Positions 1-7,566 are shown, counted from the stretch's first letter. The stretch: 22,400 bases of DNA from Candidatus Bathyarchaeota archaeon (GCA_014729945.1 WJJC01000077.1:1-22400), one strand, 5' to 3'. A program made the numbers and translations. Notes: generated by a model from the letters alone, not told the origin.

Positions 1-117
1 CGTTATAGCCTCAGAAAAAGTACCAAACCCCGATACCATGGATAGAGCGAATATGGAGATACCTGCAACAAATATGATAGCCGTAAAGGCTGTTGCGATT
101 ACAGTTGATTGACCCAT
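1..117 (-). CDS. arlF: ArlF (FlaF) archaellum stator protein, N-terminal fragment cut by window edge
   Basis: Only the first 39 codons are present; the reading frame is open to the window edge, so the gene continues to the left. The start is an ATG one base after the arlG stop codon, with a good ribosome binding site (AGGAGAT) inside the end of arlG. The peptide begins MGQSTVIATAFTAIIFVAGI and is a single hydrophobic segment of about 25 residues. This matches the ArlF pattern of a short N-terminus, one membrane helix and an external beta-sandwich domain, the last of which would lie outside the window. In the family, ArlF and ArlG form the part of the motor that reaches the S-layer. The assignment rests on the N-terminal pattern and on position after arlG, so ArlF rather than another type-IV-pilin-like protein is likely but not proven. 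Confidence 0.6.
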   Translation of the reverse strand, partial: MGQSTVIATAFTAIIFVAGISIFALSMVSGFGTFSEAIT

Positions 118-118
118 G

Positions 119-601
119 CTAATCTCCTATTGTGAAAATTATCTCATCTTTCACTCCATTATGAGCTATGTACGAGAAAAAGTAGTCACTCCCAGGTAGA
201 GTAGAGCTACTGGTTACGAGCATCTCAATGGTTTCGCCAGCTTGCCAGGTATTATCAGAGCCGCCAAGGATACTAAATCTCCATCCCTGTCCTGATTCGC
301 TATAATCTATATAATCAAAATCCCCGTATTCACCGAATAATACATCCCCCTCTTTGATACTTGCAGAGGGTATAATACTAGAACCAACGTTTTTTACCCA
401 GACCTTAACTGTGGTATCAGAGATATTAACCGCCTTCAAGATCTCTATCTCGGTCTCCATCTTATCACTAAGCTTCTCACTCATCATGATTGACCCCCTC
501 TGAAGACCACCAATACTCGATAGAAAAACCTGACTAATGGTTGCAGCTGCAATAACAACTGCGACAAGTATTATTCCCTCAGAGACTACTGACTGCGCCA
601 T
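119..601 (-). CDS. arlG: ArlG (FlaG) archaellum stator protein
   Basis: This 160-residue protein has one N-terminal membrane helix (about residues 7-31, starting MAQSVVSEGIILVAVVIAAA) and a remaining domain of about 125 residues rich in beta-strand-forming and polar residues, as expected for an external domain. The N-terminal S-E-x-I-I pattern resembles ArlG proteins, which form filaments capped by ArlF and anchor the motor to the S-layer. It sits between the unknown acidic membrane protein (66-base gap) and arlF (one-base gap), at the distal end of the archaellum operon. The start is ATG; no longer in-frame start is available because an in-frame stop lies just upstream. In many euryarchaea arlF/arlG precede arlH-I-J; here they follow arlJ. 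Confidence is moderate because ArlF and ArlG are short and divergent. Confidence 0.65.
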   Translation of the reverse strand: MAQSVVSEGIILVAVVIAAATISQVFLSSIGGLQRGSIMMSEKLSDKMETEIEILKAVNISDTTVKVWVKNVGSSIIPSASIKEGDVLFGEYGDFDYIDYSESGQGWRFSILGGSDNTWQAGETIEMLVTSSSTLPGSDYFFSYIAHNGVKDEIIFTIGD

Positions 602-667
602 GGCTAATCCATGAACACCTAGAGTATTTAGATAGATTATGAAAGGAGATTATGGAATAAGAGACTG

Positions 668-1315
668 TTATATTGTTGGAGCGGGCGCCTGTTTACTTTT
701 AAGTTGCTCAACAATCTCCTCCAGCTCAGATAGTGTCTTTATAACCTCGCTCTCAGCTAATAATCGATCTGTTTCTGACTCCTCTTCGATCTCATCAAAA
801 ATCCCCTGGAGCTCCACCTCTTCTATTAATGGCTCCAGTTGTTTGTCTTCTTCTATCTTTATTTTAGTTTTTTTGTATTTTTCAGACCCTTCTTCCTTTT
901 CTGGGGATTCATCCAATTCTTCTTTGAGAAGATTCTCAAACTCTAGATCTTCATCAATTTCTTCATCCAGTTCATCTAATTCAATCTCAATCCTAGGAGG
1001 TTCATTCTTTACACGTTTATTCTGTTTAACCCCATCTGATTGATCCATGTTATTCAATACATTAGTTAATGCAAGAAGCCCCTTCATCTTGGTTTTTATT
1101 TGGAAGAACTCGTTTATGACCATCAGCATACTTATTGCAGTGAATAGGTAGGAGACCGTTAATGAGATCTCTATACCTGTAAACTGTAATCCATTAGATA
1201 GATCCATAGATTCTGAGATTACATAAAGTTGAGAGATGAGAGTTACGCTCAATAAGATAGTTGCTAGTAATAGAAGCCTTCCTGTCTCAAAGTTTCGTTT
1301 CAATACATCTGACAT
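668..1315 (-). CDS. Unknown archaellum-operon membrane protein with acidic cytoplasmic tail (possible ArlX counterpart)
   Basis: I do not recognise a family for this 215-residue protein. It has two predicted membrane helices (about residues 14-34 and 48-72). Basic residues before the first helix and after the second place both ends inside the cell. Residues about 105-205 are dominated by Glu and Asp and look like charged helix or coiled coil (for example around 111-140 and 183-206); the protein ends in a Pro/Ala-rich tip. It starts 9 bases after the arlJ stop codon, and its strong ribosome binding site (AGGTGAT) overlaps the end of arlJ, so it is part of the operon. It precedes arlG-arlF, the same relative position that arlX has in crenarchaeal loci (X-G-F). 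ArlX there is a membrane-anchored coiled-coil protein that rings the ArlI motor. An analogous role here is inference from position and architecture only. Confidence 0.75.
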   Translation of the reverse strand: MSDVLKRNFETGRLLLLATILLSVTLISQLYVISESMDLSNGLQFTGIEISLTVSYLFTAISMLMVINEFFQIKTKMKGLLALTNVLNNMDQSDGVKQNKRVKNEPPRIEIELDELDEEIDEDLEFENLLKEELDESPEKEEGSEKYKKTKIKIEEDKQLEPLIEEVELQGIFDEIEEESETDRLLAESEVIKTLSELEEIVEQLKSKQAPAPTI

Positions 1316-1324
1316 TCATATCAC

Positions 1325-2791
1325 CTATATCATCGCTACTCCTGATAGGTAACCCTTTACAGCCTCACTGATGACCAGATATACTATTCCACCAAGGGTA
1401 AGCTGCATACCCATATAATATAATACTGTGAATCGACTGTCCCCCTCCATGTTGTAAATACTAAAGACATTGTTCAGAGAGAACAACCCCAATGCGAATA
1501 TGAAAAAGAGCCTCATGAATTCAACATCGGGAACACTGAAGAAATCCAGCATGGTAGCCATTTCGCCTATGAATCCAACCAAAGAACTGAAGAAACCGTC
1601 TATAACAGCAAATAACGCTGCAGCAACCACGTATATCGGTATAGCCAAACCAACATGGTATCCTACAGCGGTGTACCTTTGATTCCGGATGGTCGTATAC
1701 AGGTGGTAGAATTCCTCAATGTGTTTATACGCTTTACTAAGGTCTCCACCAGTGTATATGGTGTCAGTCATAATAGTGTTTATTCGCCGAATTAACAGGC
1801 TATCTATCTCTGTCTCAAAGCTCCACCATGCAACCTTGGGTTCTACTCGAATCCTTAGCTTATTATTCAGACTCTTAATCACATCATTTAGACTACCGAA
1901 GTCGGTCTCCACTGCGCTATCCATTATTTGAAGCAAAGGAATATTCGCTGAAAGGTTTGAAGCCATATATCTAAAAAAGGTAGGATAATCCTTCTCCCTA
2001 GCCTTAACCTTACCAACGTACTGCTTACCAATAAGCCCAGCCATGAAAAACACTATACCGATTAAGATAAAGTGCATGAAGTGATTCTCAAAAGGAATCG
2101 TCAATATCCCCGTAGACACTATAATAGCCATCATAGATGCGTACTCGGCTCTCTTTCTAGCTGGTGGTTTCTCTTTCTGGTCTTGTACTAGCAGATTATC
2201 TGGTTTAGATGACTGGAATATAAGCCAAGATATTACATATAATACGAAGCTAACAATGATCACAATCAGTATAGCTATTATAATCATCACTTTAGCGTCA
2301 TAGAATATACTACTAATCAACATGGTTGTAGTCATGAACAACGTTATGCTGATCATAGGCAGATATGCATCGCTTAGAGTCTTCAAACGATTCATAGACT
2401 GCATACGAGTGGCATTATATTCAGCAATGAAGTTAGCATAATACTTGTCAACAAATTGATTTACTGGCTCACCAGAAGCAATACTTTGACTAAACTTGAA
2501 CAAAAAGTCACTGAAATCTTTAGTAGGAGTCTCATAACTCATTATCTCAGTTGCTTTAGCCTGAGGATACCTCCACTGAGTCATAAGTACTATAATACGG
2601 GTTAGAAATGGCGAGATGTGCTTGAAGATACCTTTCTCTGCGGCTACTTGAAGCATTATTATCCTAGATATGGTACCCGACGTGATGGACTTTAGATATA
2701 GCATAAAGAAGGGGAACTCAAACTCTATCTTGTCTCCGCTACTCATGTTTTCAAGAAATTTTAGTTCCCGAAGTTTCTTTAGACTCAGCAC
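1325..2791 (-). CDS. arlJ: ArlJ (FlaJ) archaellum motor membrane platform
   Basis: ArlJ is the polytopic membrane protein on which the ArlI ATPase acts during assembly and rotation. This 488-residue protein has hydrophobic segments near residues 144-163, 166-192, 218-256, 377-401, 424-444 and 458-480. Two soluble type II secretion F-like stretches (about 24-140 and 268-375) share a pattern of an aromatic pair followed by a long amphipathic helix. The second is strongly basic, consistent with contact to the ATPase. The start is GTG, directly after the arlI TAA stop, preceded by GGTGG in the end of arlI. The next in-frame Met is residue 16 and has a poorer ribosome binding site, so the GTG is preferred. 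Adjacency to arlI makes the identification firm. Confidence 0.92.
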   Translation of the reverse strand: MLSLKKLRELKFLENMSSGDKIEFEFPFFMLYLKSITSGTISRIIMLQVAAEKGIFKHISPFLTRIIVLMTQWRYPQAKATEIMSYETPTKDFSDFLFKFSQSIASGEPVNQFVDKYYANFIAEYNATRMQSMNRLKTLSDAYLPMISITLFMTTTMLISSIFYDAKVMIIIAILIVIIVSFVLYVISWLIFQSSKPDNLLVQDQKEKPPARKRAEYASMMAIIVSTGILTIPFENHFMHFILIGIVFFMAGLIGKQYVGKVKAREKDYPTFFRYMASNLSANIPLLQIMDSAVETDFGSLNDVIKSLNNKLRIRVEPKVAWWSFETEIDSLLIRRINTIMTDTIYTGGDLSKAYKHIEEFYHLYTTIRNQRYTAVGYHVGLAIPIYVVAAALFAVIDGFFSSLVGFIGEMATMLDFFSVPDVEFMRLFFIFALGLFSLNNVFSIYNMEGDSRFTVLYYMGMQLTLGGIVYLVISEAVKGYLSGVAMI

Positions 2792-4651
2792 TTAATCCAC
2801 CTTCTTCCCCAGTTTGACAGCTATCTCCTTCTCAATCTCAAAACCAAGCTTTGACATTGCTTCGTTTTTCAGTTTATTATGAGCTTCTTCTATTCCCACA
2901 CCCTGAACCCATAGAATTGTCTCAAGAACCTCATCATATTCTAAAATATCCATAGCAATCATATATTCTAGGATCTCTGCTCTCATGTAGAGTTCTTCAT
3001 AGATCTTTCTAACATCCGAACCAGTATAACCCTTCATAACCGCAATCTTCTGATCAAGTAAGTAACTGGTTCCCAAACCTCTGAAAACCACATCATCACT
3101 GGACGGTTCAAAACTAAATACCTCAATAAAATTATACGCTTGATCAGCTGGCTCATAACCCAAGATCTCGTTAATAGTAAGTACACGACGCTTGTATTTA
3201 CCTGTCTCAGGATCATGTATAGCACTCTGGAATAGGGCAGCATTTAGGTTGTCAACATGGGTTTTGGGCACATTGATGGGGAAGTTGGTTAACCTTTGTA
3301 CTAGTTTTCCAACCGTAGCTGCGTGGAAAGTAGCAATACTCGGATGCCCTGTCTGCATCGCCTGGAATGCGATGTTTCCCTCTGCGCCTCTAACCTCACC
3401 TACAATAATATATGTCGGACGCTGACGCAGGGCTGCCTTAAGTAATGCAAACATGGTCACACCTTCCTCGCTGCCACTGTTTCCAGTATCCCTGACTACT
3501 TCTCTGATCCAGTTCTTATGGGGTACATGAACCTCAGGTACTTCTTCAATGCTCACGATCTTATAGTCCCGTGGCATGAAGCACATTAAAGCCGATAAAC
3601 TAGTTGTTTTCCCGGACGCAGTCTCTCCGCATATCCAGATACTCATCTTGTTTTCCAGTAGAATCCAGATATATGCAGCGGCTAGACTTGACATTGTTCC
3701 CCATTTTATAATCTGAGCTATACTAATGGGGTTATGAGCGAATTTACGGATAGTAAAGTTACTACCACGAGTTGACACGTCTTCACCAAACACTAGATTT
3801 AGTCTTGAACCATCAGGCATTTTTGCGTCTACGATTGGTTCCCTATGGCTTGCTGGTTTTCCTACTATCTCGCTGAGTTTAAGGGCGAAAGCATCTAGTT
3901 CTTCTGGGTCATCAAGTAATATACTGCTTTCAATGGTTTTGAAGATCTTATGATCAATGTGTATCGGACCTGCTCCACTACAGTGGATATCTTCGATATA
4001 GATATCCCGTATGAAAGGTTCTAGGATGCTTGAACCCACTTTTTCACAGTATACCTCATACTTTAGCATCTCATAGCTCAAGGGATCCAGAGTTAGTTTA
4101 TTCAAGTCGTTTTTTTTGAAGCGGGCCAATAAACCATTAGACTCGTCACCATTCTCAGGGTTAAACTTCTTGAGTTTATATCCACGCTTAACATCAACAA
4201 AAGTATCTAGTATTTCAAATAAGTAGCCTGTTTTCTCTTCAGCTGTCTTGAACATTAAGGTCTCATCGATACTTATTGCGATACGTTTCTCGATCTCGCT
4301 GAGAATCCAGTCACGATGGTAAATCAACCTAGGTTCGATAGGCTCATAGATTATTTCTTTGTTTTTTCCTGAAACATGTAGATGTATAAAAACAGGGTCC
4401 CCTACGGGATAGATTAAATTAGGTTCATCATGCGATGACATGTCCCTGCTAAGACTATGTATAAGTCTGGGTAAAGGCTCACCATTCTTAAATATCTGAG
4501 CCATATAGAACCTGAAATACGGGTTTTTCTTGACACGTTTCTCCCACTGTTCGTCATAACCTTCAAGTCTAGCTATCCTACCAGCAACACTTAGATCTGG
4601 TTTAGTATCGTACCCTGTAAAGCTCTGCTCAATAGTGTTAAATGATTCCAA
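2792..4651 (-). CDS. arlI: ArlI (FlaI) archaellum assembly and rotation ATPase
   Basis: This 619-residue protein is a secretion ATPase of the GspE/ArlI family: a hexameric cytoplasmic motor that drives archaellin assembly and rotation with ArlH and ArlJ. The N-terminal domain (about 1-310) includes YPVGDPVFIH at 81-90 and the pre-ATPase segment GSNFTIRKF near 296-304. The ATPase domain has Walker A GETASGKTT (342-350), acidic residues at IEEVPE (368-373), Walker B IIVGEVRG (415-422) and a His box TGHPSIATFHA (434-444). The start is TTG: upstream there is an in-frame TAG ten codons away with no ATG or GTG between, and the next Met is residue 50. A 104-base gap separates it from arlH, unlike the tight packing elsewhere in the operon. 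It is somewhat longer than common ArlI proteins of roughly 550 residues. Confidence 0.95.
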   Translation of the reverse strand: MESFNTIEQSFTGYDTKPDLSVAGRIARLEGYDEQWEKRVKKNPYFRFYMAQIFKNGEPLPRLIHSLSRDMSSHDEPNLIYPVGDPVFIHLHVSGKNKEIIYEPIEPRLIYHRDWILSEIEKRIAISIDETLMFKTAEEKTGYLFEILDTFVDVKRGYKLKKFNPENGDESNGLLARFKKNDLNKLTLDPLSYEMLKYEVYCEKVGSSILEPFIRDIYIEDIHCSGAGPIHIDHKIFKTIESSILLDDPEELDAFALKLSEIVGKPASHREPIVDAKMPDGSRLNLVFGEDVSTRGSNFTIRKFAHNPISIAQIIKWGTMSSLAAAYIWILLENKMSIWICGETASGKTTSLSALMCFMPRDYKIVSIEEVPEVHVPHKNWIREVVRDTGNSGSEEGVTMFALLKAALRQRPTYIIVGEVRGAEGNIAFQAMQTGHPSIATFHAATVGKLVQRLTNFPINVPKTHVDNLNAALFQSAIHDPETGKYKRRVLTINEILGYEPADQAYNFIEVFSFEPSSDDVVFRGLGTSYLLDQKIAVMKGYTGSDVRKIYEELYMRAEILEYMIAMDILEYDEVLETILWVQGVGIEEAHNKLKNEAMSKLGFEIEKEIAVKLGKKVD

Positions 4652-4707
4652 GTATTGACCCCGCGTAGATCTATGATTCTATTTAGCCAAACATTGAGGC
4701 CTAGAAT

Positions 4708-4720
4708 TATAATGATTATA
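4708..4720. repeat. Inverted repeat TATAATgATTATA in the arlH-arlI gap
   Basis: Six-base arms TATAAT and ATTATA flank a single central base in the 104-base gap between arlH and arlI. This is the widest gap between arlH and arlF. The AT-rich arms could act as a TATA element for an internal promoter serving arlI-arlJ and the distal genes, or could be a protein-binding site or an RNA processing hairpin. Nothing else in the gap looks like a gene. Function is inference. Confidence 0.3.
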
Positions 4721-4755
4721 GAATAGTGAACCAGTAGAAGGAACTATAACCAGAA

Positions 4756-5478
4756 CTAAGCTCTTGTTGAGCTGAACGGCAGTATCTTTATACCATAAGC
4801 TGGTGAGACCTCAAAGCTAATGGTCTCATTAACTGTTCTAGTAGCGCCCTTCAACTTTGCTATATTTATGGTTAATGCGGTTTGATCTCTGAAGGTTTTT
4901 ATCTCAAGTATTAAATGGCCATCGCAAAAGCTTCTCAATCTTACTAGTAGTTCTTTGTTAATAGCATATGGGTGCATACTCATTATGAAGGATAACCCCA
5001 TTTGGTCCACAACGTATCTGCACATGCTGAAAAACTCCATTACATCAGTGTCAATAGCATGTGTCAGGAGATGAGTCAAAGAGTCAATGATGATTATATC
5101 ATAGTTTTTTCCCTTTTGTTTAATGAAGTTGGTTAATGCGATTAGGTAATATTTTGAGACCTCTTCTGTCCAGTTCATATTCATGGTATTCATCGTAGTG
5201 ATCCTGAACCTCCCGGTCAAATAGAAGTCTGTAATATTCCAGTTCAGCCGTTCCATATTATTGATTAACCCTTTAGCAGTGTCCTCTGTAGTAATGTAGA
5301 GAACCTTTTTATCAGCGGTTAAGGCGCCAAAAGTAAATTGTTGCAAGATTATAGTCTTACCTGAATCATTTGCACCTTCTACTAGAGTTAGACTTGGTAG
5401 AGGTAACCCCCCCATCTTCCTGTCAAGCTCAGGGTTATTCAACTTGAGAATGTCTTGATCTTCATCGAATAAGCTCAT
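4756..5478 (-). CDS. arlH: ArlH (FlaH) archaellum motor regulatory ATPase
   Basis: ArlH is a RecA/KaiC-like protein that binds ATP and ArlI at the base of the archaellum. This 240-residue protein has the expected single RecA fold: Walker A GANDSGKT (35-42), the ITTED strand near 62-66, and Walker B DIIIIDSLTHLL (127-138). The N-D-S version of the P-loop is typical for the family. The start is ATG with AGGAG seven bases upstream, directly after the arlCE stop (two-base gap), so translation is probably coupled. The length matches the family's usual 230-240 residues. Confidence 0.93.
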   Translation of the reverse strand: MSLFDEDQDILKLNNPELDRKMGGLPLPSLTLVEGANDSGKTIILQQFTFGALTADKKVLYITTEDTAKGLINNMERLNWNITDFYLTGRFRITTMNTMNMNWTEEVSKYYLIALTNFIKQKGKNYDIIIIDSLTHLLTHAIDTDVMEFFSMCRYVVDQMGLSFIMSMHPYAINKELLVRLRSFCDGHLILEIKTFRDQTALTINIAKLKGATRTVNETISFEVSPAYGIKILPFSSTRA

Positions 5479-5480
5479 GT

Positions 5481-6557
5481 TTAGCTCCTGTTCGCCTGGT
5501 TTTCCCTAGCTCTTGAGATAAGACCTAGTATCAGGAATAAGATAGTTGATTCCCCCCATTCAGATACTGGTTTATCCAAGTTTCTTAAAAGAGAGGTAAT
5601 AAGCAACTTATCCTCTACATCACTTAAATTAGTAGAATAAAATCCATCTTCAGTTTGCTCTGAAGATAACTTGTCCATGATATCTCTAACAACTTTTGGA
5701 GACGCCCATTCCTTGTACATCCCCTCTAATAGAATCGCCTCAGATCCCTTTTCACCAAGTCTTATCTGAAGGTAATTAGCGACAAGATTAACATATGTCT
5801 CGTAATAATCGTCGGCCTGAGTATAGCGTTTCGGATTACGCACACCCAAAGCACCAATCTGTTTCTGTCTCTTGTTTGACTCATGTATTGAGGCAGCTAG
5901 ATCATTTACAGTCTTGGCGATTTCGTTAACAGCGTTCTCAGTGTTTAACATTCTCTCTTCTAAATAGGACATATTTTGCGACCCCTCATTTACTGGAATA
6001 CTTGTTTTTCCAGAAGAACTAGTGTTTTTCTCTACTATAGGCTCAGTTGATTCATTAACTTCCTGAGATGTTTTCGGATTATGTTGTTTATTTTTTTGAG
6101 AAACAGGGGAACTATTTTCAGTTACCTCTGGGTTTTTTATTTTCTTTGTGATTGGGGGACCAGGATGAGACGCGGTAGATCCATCGATTGAAACTGTAAT
6201 CGGATCCTCTTTTTCATCATTGTCTCCAGCTAATCGTTTCTTGGTCTCCTCTCGTTTCTGTTTATTAACCTCACCCTCGACGGTTTCAACAGCCTTGTTT
6301 ACTAATTTATCCACCCCCATATCTCTTAGCATATTGAAAGGGTTGTCCATATCTTGCATTAATGTACGTACATCGAGAAGCGTAGACTTCATGGCCTCTG
6401 TCATTGCCCGCATCTCTTGATCCGTCTTATCCATACGGTTCTTTAATTCAACCATATCAGCTGAGACATCATTGTTTAGATCCAGCTCCATGTCTAGATC
6501 CCCCATATTCTCTAAATCGGATTCATTCTCCTTACTAGAGTCTCTGTTTTCGGCCAT
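5481..6557 (-). CDS. arlCE: ArlC/ArlE-type composite archaellum cytoplasmic ring protein
   Basis: This 358-residue soluble protein has three parts. Residues about 33-95 form a helical segment ending in MDNPFNMLRDMGVDKLV (70-86), which matches the ArlC domain pattern of a coiled coil followed by NPF. Residues about 100-195 are a low-complexity linker rich in Lys, Asn, Ser, Pro and Thr. A second coiled coil (197-232) leads to a C-terminal globular domain (about 243-350) resembling the ArlD/ArlE module. In euryarchaea ArlC/D/E make the cytosolic ring that links the motor to chemotaxis through CheF. Here the functions seem to be in one polypeptide, as in other lineages with fused CE or CDE genes. 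The start is ATG with GGTGA upstream. The C-terminal assignment is weaker than the N-terminal one. Confidence 0.75.
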   Translation of the reverse strand: MAENRDSSKENESDLENMGDLDMELDLNNDVSADMVELKNRMDKTDQEMRAMTEAMKSTLLDVRTLMQDMDNPFNMLRDMGVDKLVNKAVETVEGEVNKQKREETKKRLAGDNDEKEDPITVSIDGSTASHPGPPITKKIKNPEVTENSSPVSQKNKQHNPKTSQEVNESTEPIVEKNTSSSGKTSIPVNEGSQNMSYLEERMLNTENAVNEIAKTVNDLAASIHESNKRQKQIGALGVRNPKRYTQADDYYETYVNLVANYLQIRLGEKGSEAILLEGMYKEWASPKVVRDIMDKLSSEQTEDGFYSTNLSDVEDKLLITSLLRNLDKPVSEWGESTILFLILGLISRARENQANRS

Positions 6558-6588
6558 TCGCTTTCACCATTGATTTAACTTAAAAAAG

Positions 6589-6599
6589 GATTATAGAAC
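6589..6599 (-). promoter_or_regulatory. Possible internal promoter for arlCE-arlF
   Basis: On the minus strand GTTCTATAATC lies about 35-40 bases before the arlCE start, with the GGTGA ribosome binding site between them. Spacing fits an archaeal TATA element giving a short leader. It would let the motor genes be expressed apart from archaellin. Confidence 0.35.
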
Positions 6600-6673
6600 A
6601 GGGATCGTTGAAAGTAGAGTATTTTCTTGTAATTTTCTGTATATTCACTATTTTCAATTTTTTCACCTATCTT

Positions 6674-6698
6674 GTATTTAAAATAAAAAGAGAAAGGA
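6674..6698 (-). terminator. T-rich terminator after arlB
   Basis: About ten bases after the arlB stop, the minus strand reads a T-rich run including CTTTTTATTTT. Archaeal RNA polymerase terminates at such T-tracts. A partial terminator here would give abundant archaellin transcript with limited read-through into the motor genes, a known expression pattern for archaella; that it does so here is inference. Confidence 0.45.
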
Positions 6699-6707
6699 GA
6701 TGTTTTT

Positions 6708-7337
6708 TTATTCTAGTGTCATTATGGTGCTGTATACGGCTGGTAGCTGGCGCTCTATCGTAAGTACTGCTCCCGCTGATGGCCTTAACTCAACCCGGAA
6801 CTCCTCATACGGGTGCGCATACACATCATCCTGTGAACCTGGCGCTGGGTCAACCATCGAATCATATAGTAATTCACTAAAGTCTATTGATACCTTGAAT
6901 TTCTCACCGGTCTCACAGAGACTATCACCGTCATCATTAACCCCGGTGATAGTCATACAGGTGCCGTTAGTGTCGTAGATCTCTCCATGACATCTGGCGT
7001 TGGTATAGGTGGCTACCAGTTTACTGTCATCCAGGTCTATGGGCTCATGACCCTGACTGAGCTTGATGTAGAAGGCCAGCTTGGTTAAGTCAATATCCGC
7101 TTGGTCTCCACCGGTCTGGTTAAACTCCCCGATTACTCCGCTGTCAACCAATAGGGCGCTGCTTGCCTCGCTCATGCCGGATGAGATTACTGATTGGGCT
7201 TTCTCGGCTGTGAGGAAACCCATGTTCAACACGACGAAAGCGAAGGCCGCTGCGGTGATAACGAAAGCAACCAAGATAATTGCAGTCTCAAGACCAGTCA
7301 TACCAGTTCTTTTTCTCATTAACTTGTTCTTACTCAT
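6708..7337 (-). CDS. arlB: ArlB archaellin (filament subunit)
   Basis: This 209-residue preprotein is the only archaellin gene in the window. It has a class III signal peptide: a basic leader (residues 1-10), a likely prepilin-peptidase cut after RTG (residue 12) and the mature start MTGLETAIILVAFVITAAAF, followed by the VVLNMGFLTAEKAQ stretch typical of archaellin N-terminal helices. The rest (about 60-209) is the outer beta-rich domain. It contains two N-glycosylation sequons (NQT at 73, NGT at 124), three cysteines (116, 127, 141) and a DDGDSLCETGE loop (135-145) that resembles a calcium-binding loop. ATG is the start, with AGGAG upstream. It is first in the operon, divergent from the winged-helix gene at 7567. 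Confidence 0.93.
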   Translation of the reverse strand: MSKNKLMRKRTGMTGLETAIILVAFVITAAAFAFVVLNMGFLTAEKAQSVISSGMSEASSALLVDSGVIGEFNQTGGDQADIDLTKLAFYIKLSQGHEPIDLDDSKLVATYTNARCHGEIYDTNGTCMTITGVNDDGDSLCETGEKFKVSIDFSELLYDSMVDPAPGSQDDVYAHPYEEFRVELRPSAGAVLTIERQLPAVYSTIMTLE

Positions 7338-7376
7338 TTAGTTAAGCTCCTATTGTTTTACCGAACTTCATTCATA

Positions 7377-7426
7377 GAATATTTCTATTAAGAAAATGTA
7401 TGTAGTTTATTGTTACATAAAATAAT
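7377..7426 (-). promoter_or_regulatory. arlB promoter region (two candidate TATA elements)
   Basis: On the minus strand TTAATAGAAATATTC (7377-7391) lies at a distance that would start transcription roughly 20 bases before the arlB ATG, leaving room for the AGGAG site. A second candidate, ATTATTTTATG (7416-7426), would give a leader of about 60 bases. I cannot choose between them from sequence. Confidence 0.4.
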
Positions 7427-7450
7427 ACCAGAGAAGTATAACCAATATTA

Positions 7451-7470
7451 GGTTTAAAGAAACCGGTTTC
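7451..7470. promoter_or_regulatory. Candidate operator between arlB and the winged-helix gene
   Basis: The sequence GAAACCGGTTTC (7459-7470) is a perfect 12-base palindrome. Just before it, GGTTT at 7451-7455 pairs with AAACC at 7460-7464 across four bases, so three alternating half-sites lie side by side. It sits near the middle of the 229-base divergent region, upstream of both candidate TATA elements, and stands out as GC-richer than its surroundings. Binding of the adjacent winged-helix protein is inference. Confidence 0.45.
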
Positions 7471-7516
7471 CAGATAATTTGTAGATTGGAATAGACGTTA
7501 TGTAAGTTTAAAGACA

Positions 7517-7530
7517 AAATTATTAAATAT
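7517..7530 (+). promoter_or_regulatory. TATA element of the 97-residue winged-helix gene
   Basis: AAATTATTAAATAT is centred about 42 bases before the ATG at 7567. An archaeal start site about 25 bases downstream would give a leader of about 15 bases. Confidence 0.45.
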
Positions 7531-7566
7531 TAATAAAACTCAATATGATGACATTAGTGAAAAATA

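Noticed and set aside
639..1043. A 134-codon, Ser-rich plus-strand open frame
   Set aside because: It is the complement of the acidic tail of the archaellum-operon membrane protein: GAA/GAT codons read backwards give Ser/Phe runs. No ribosome binding site or recognisable domain.
3034..3243. Second minus-strand frame within arlI
   Set aside because: It is an alternative frame of the arlI 3' part, without its own ribosome binding site or family pattern.
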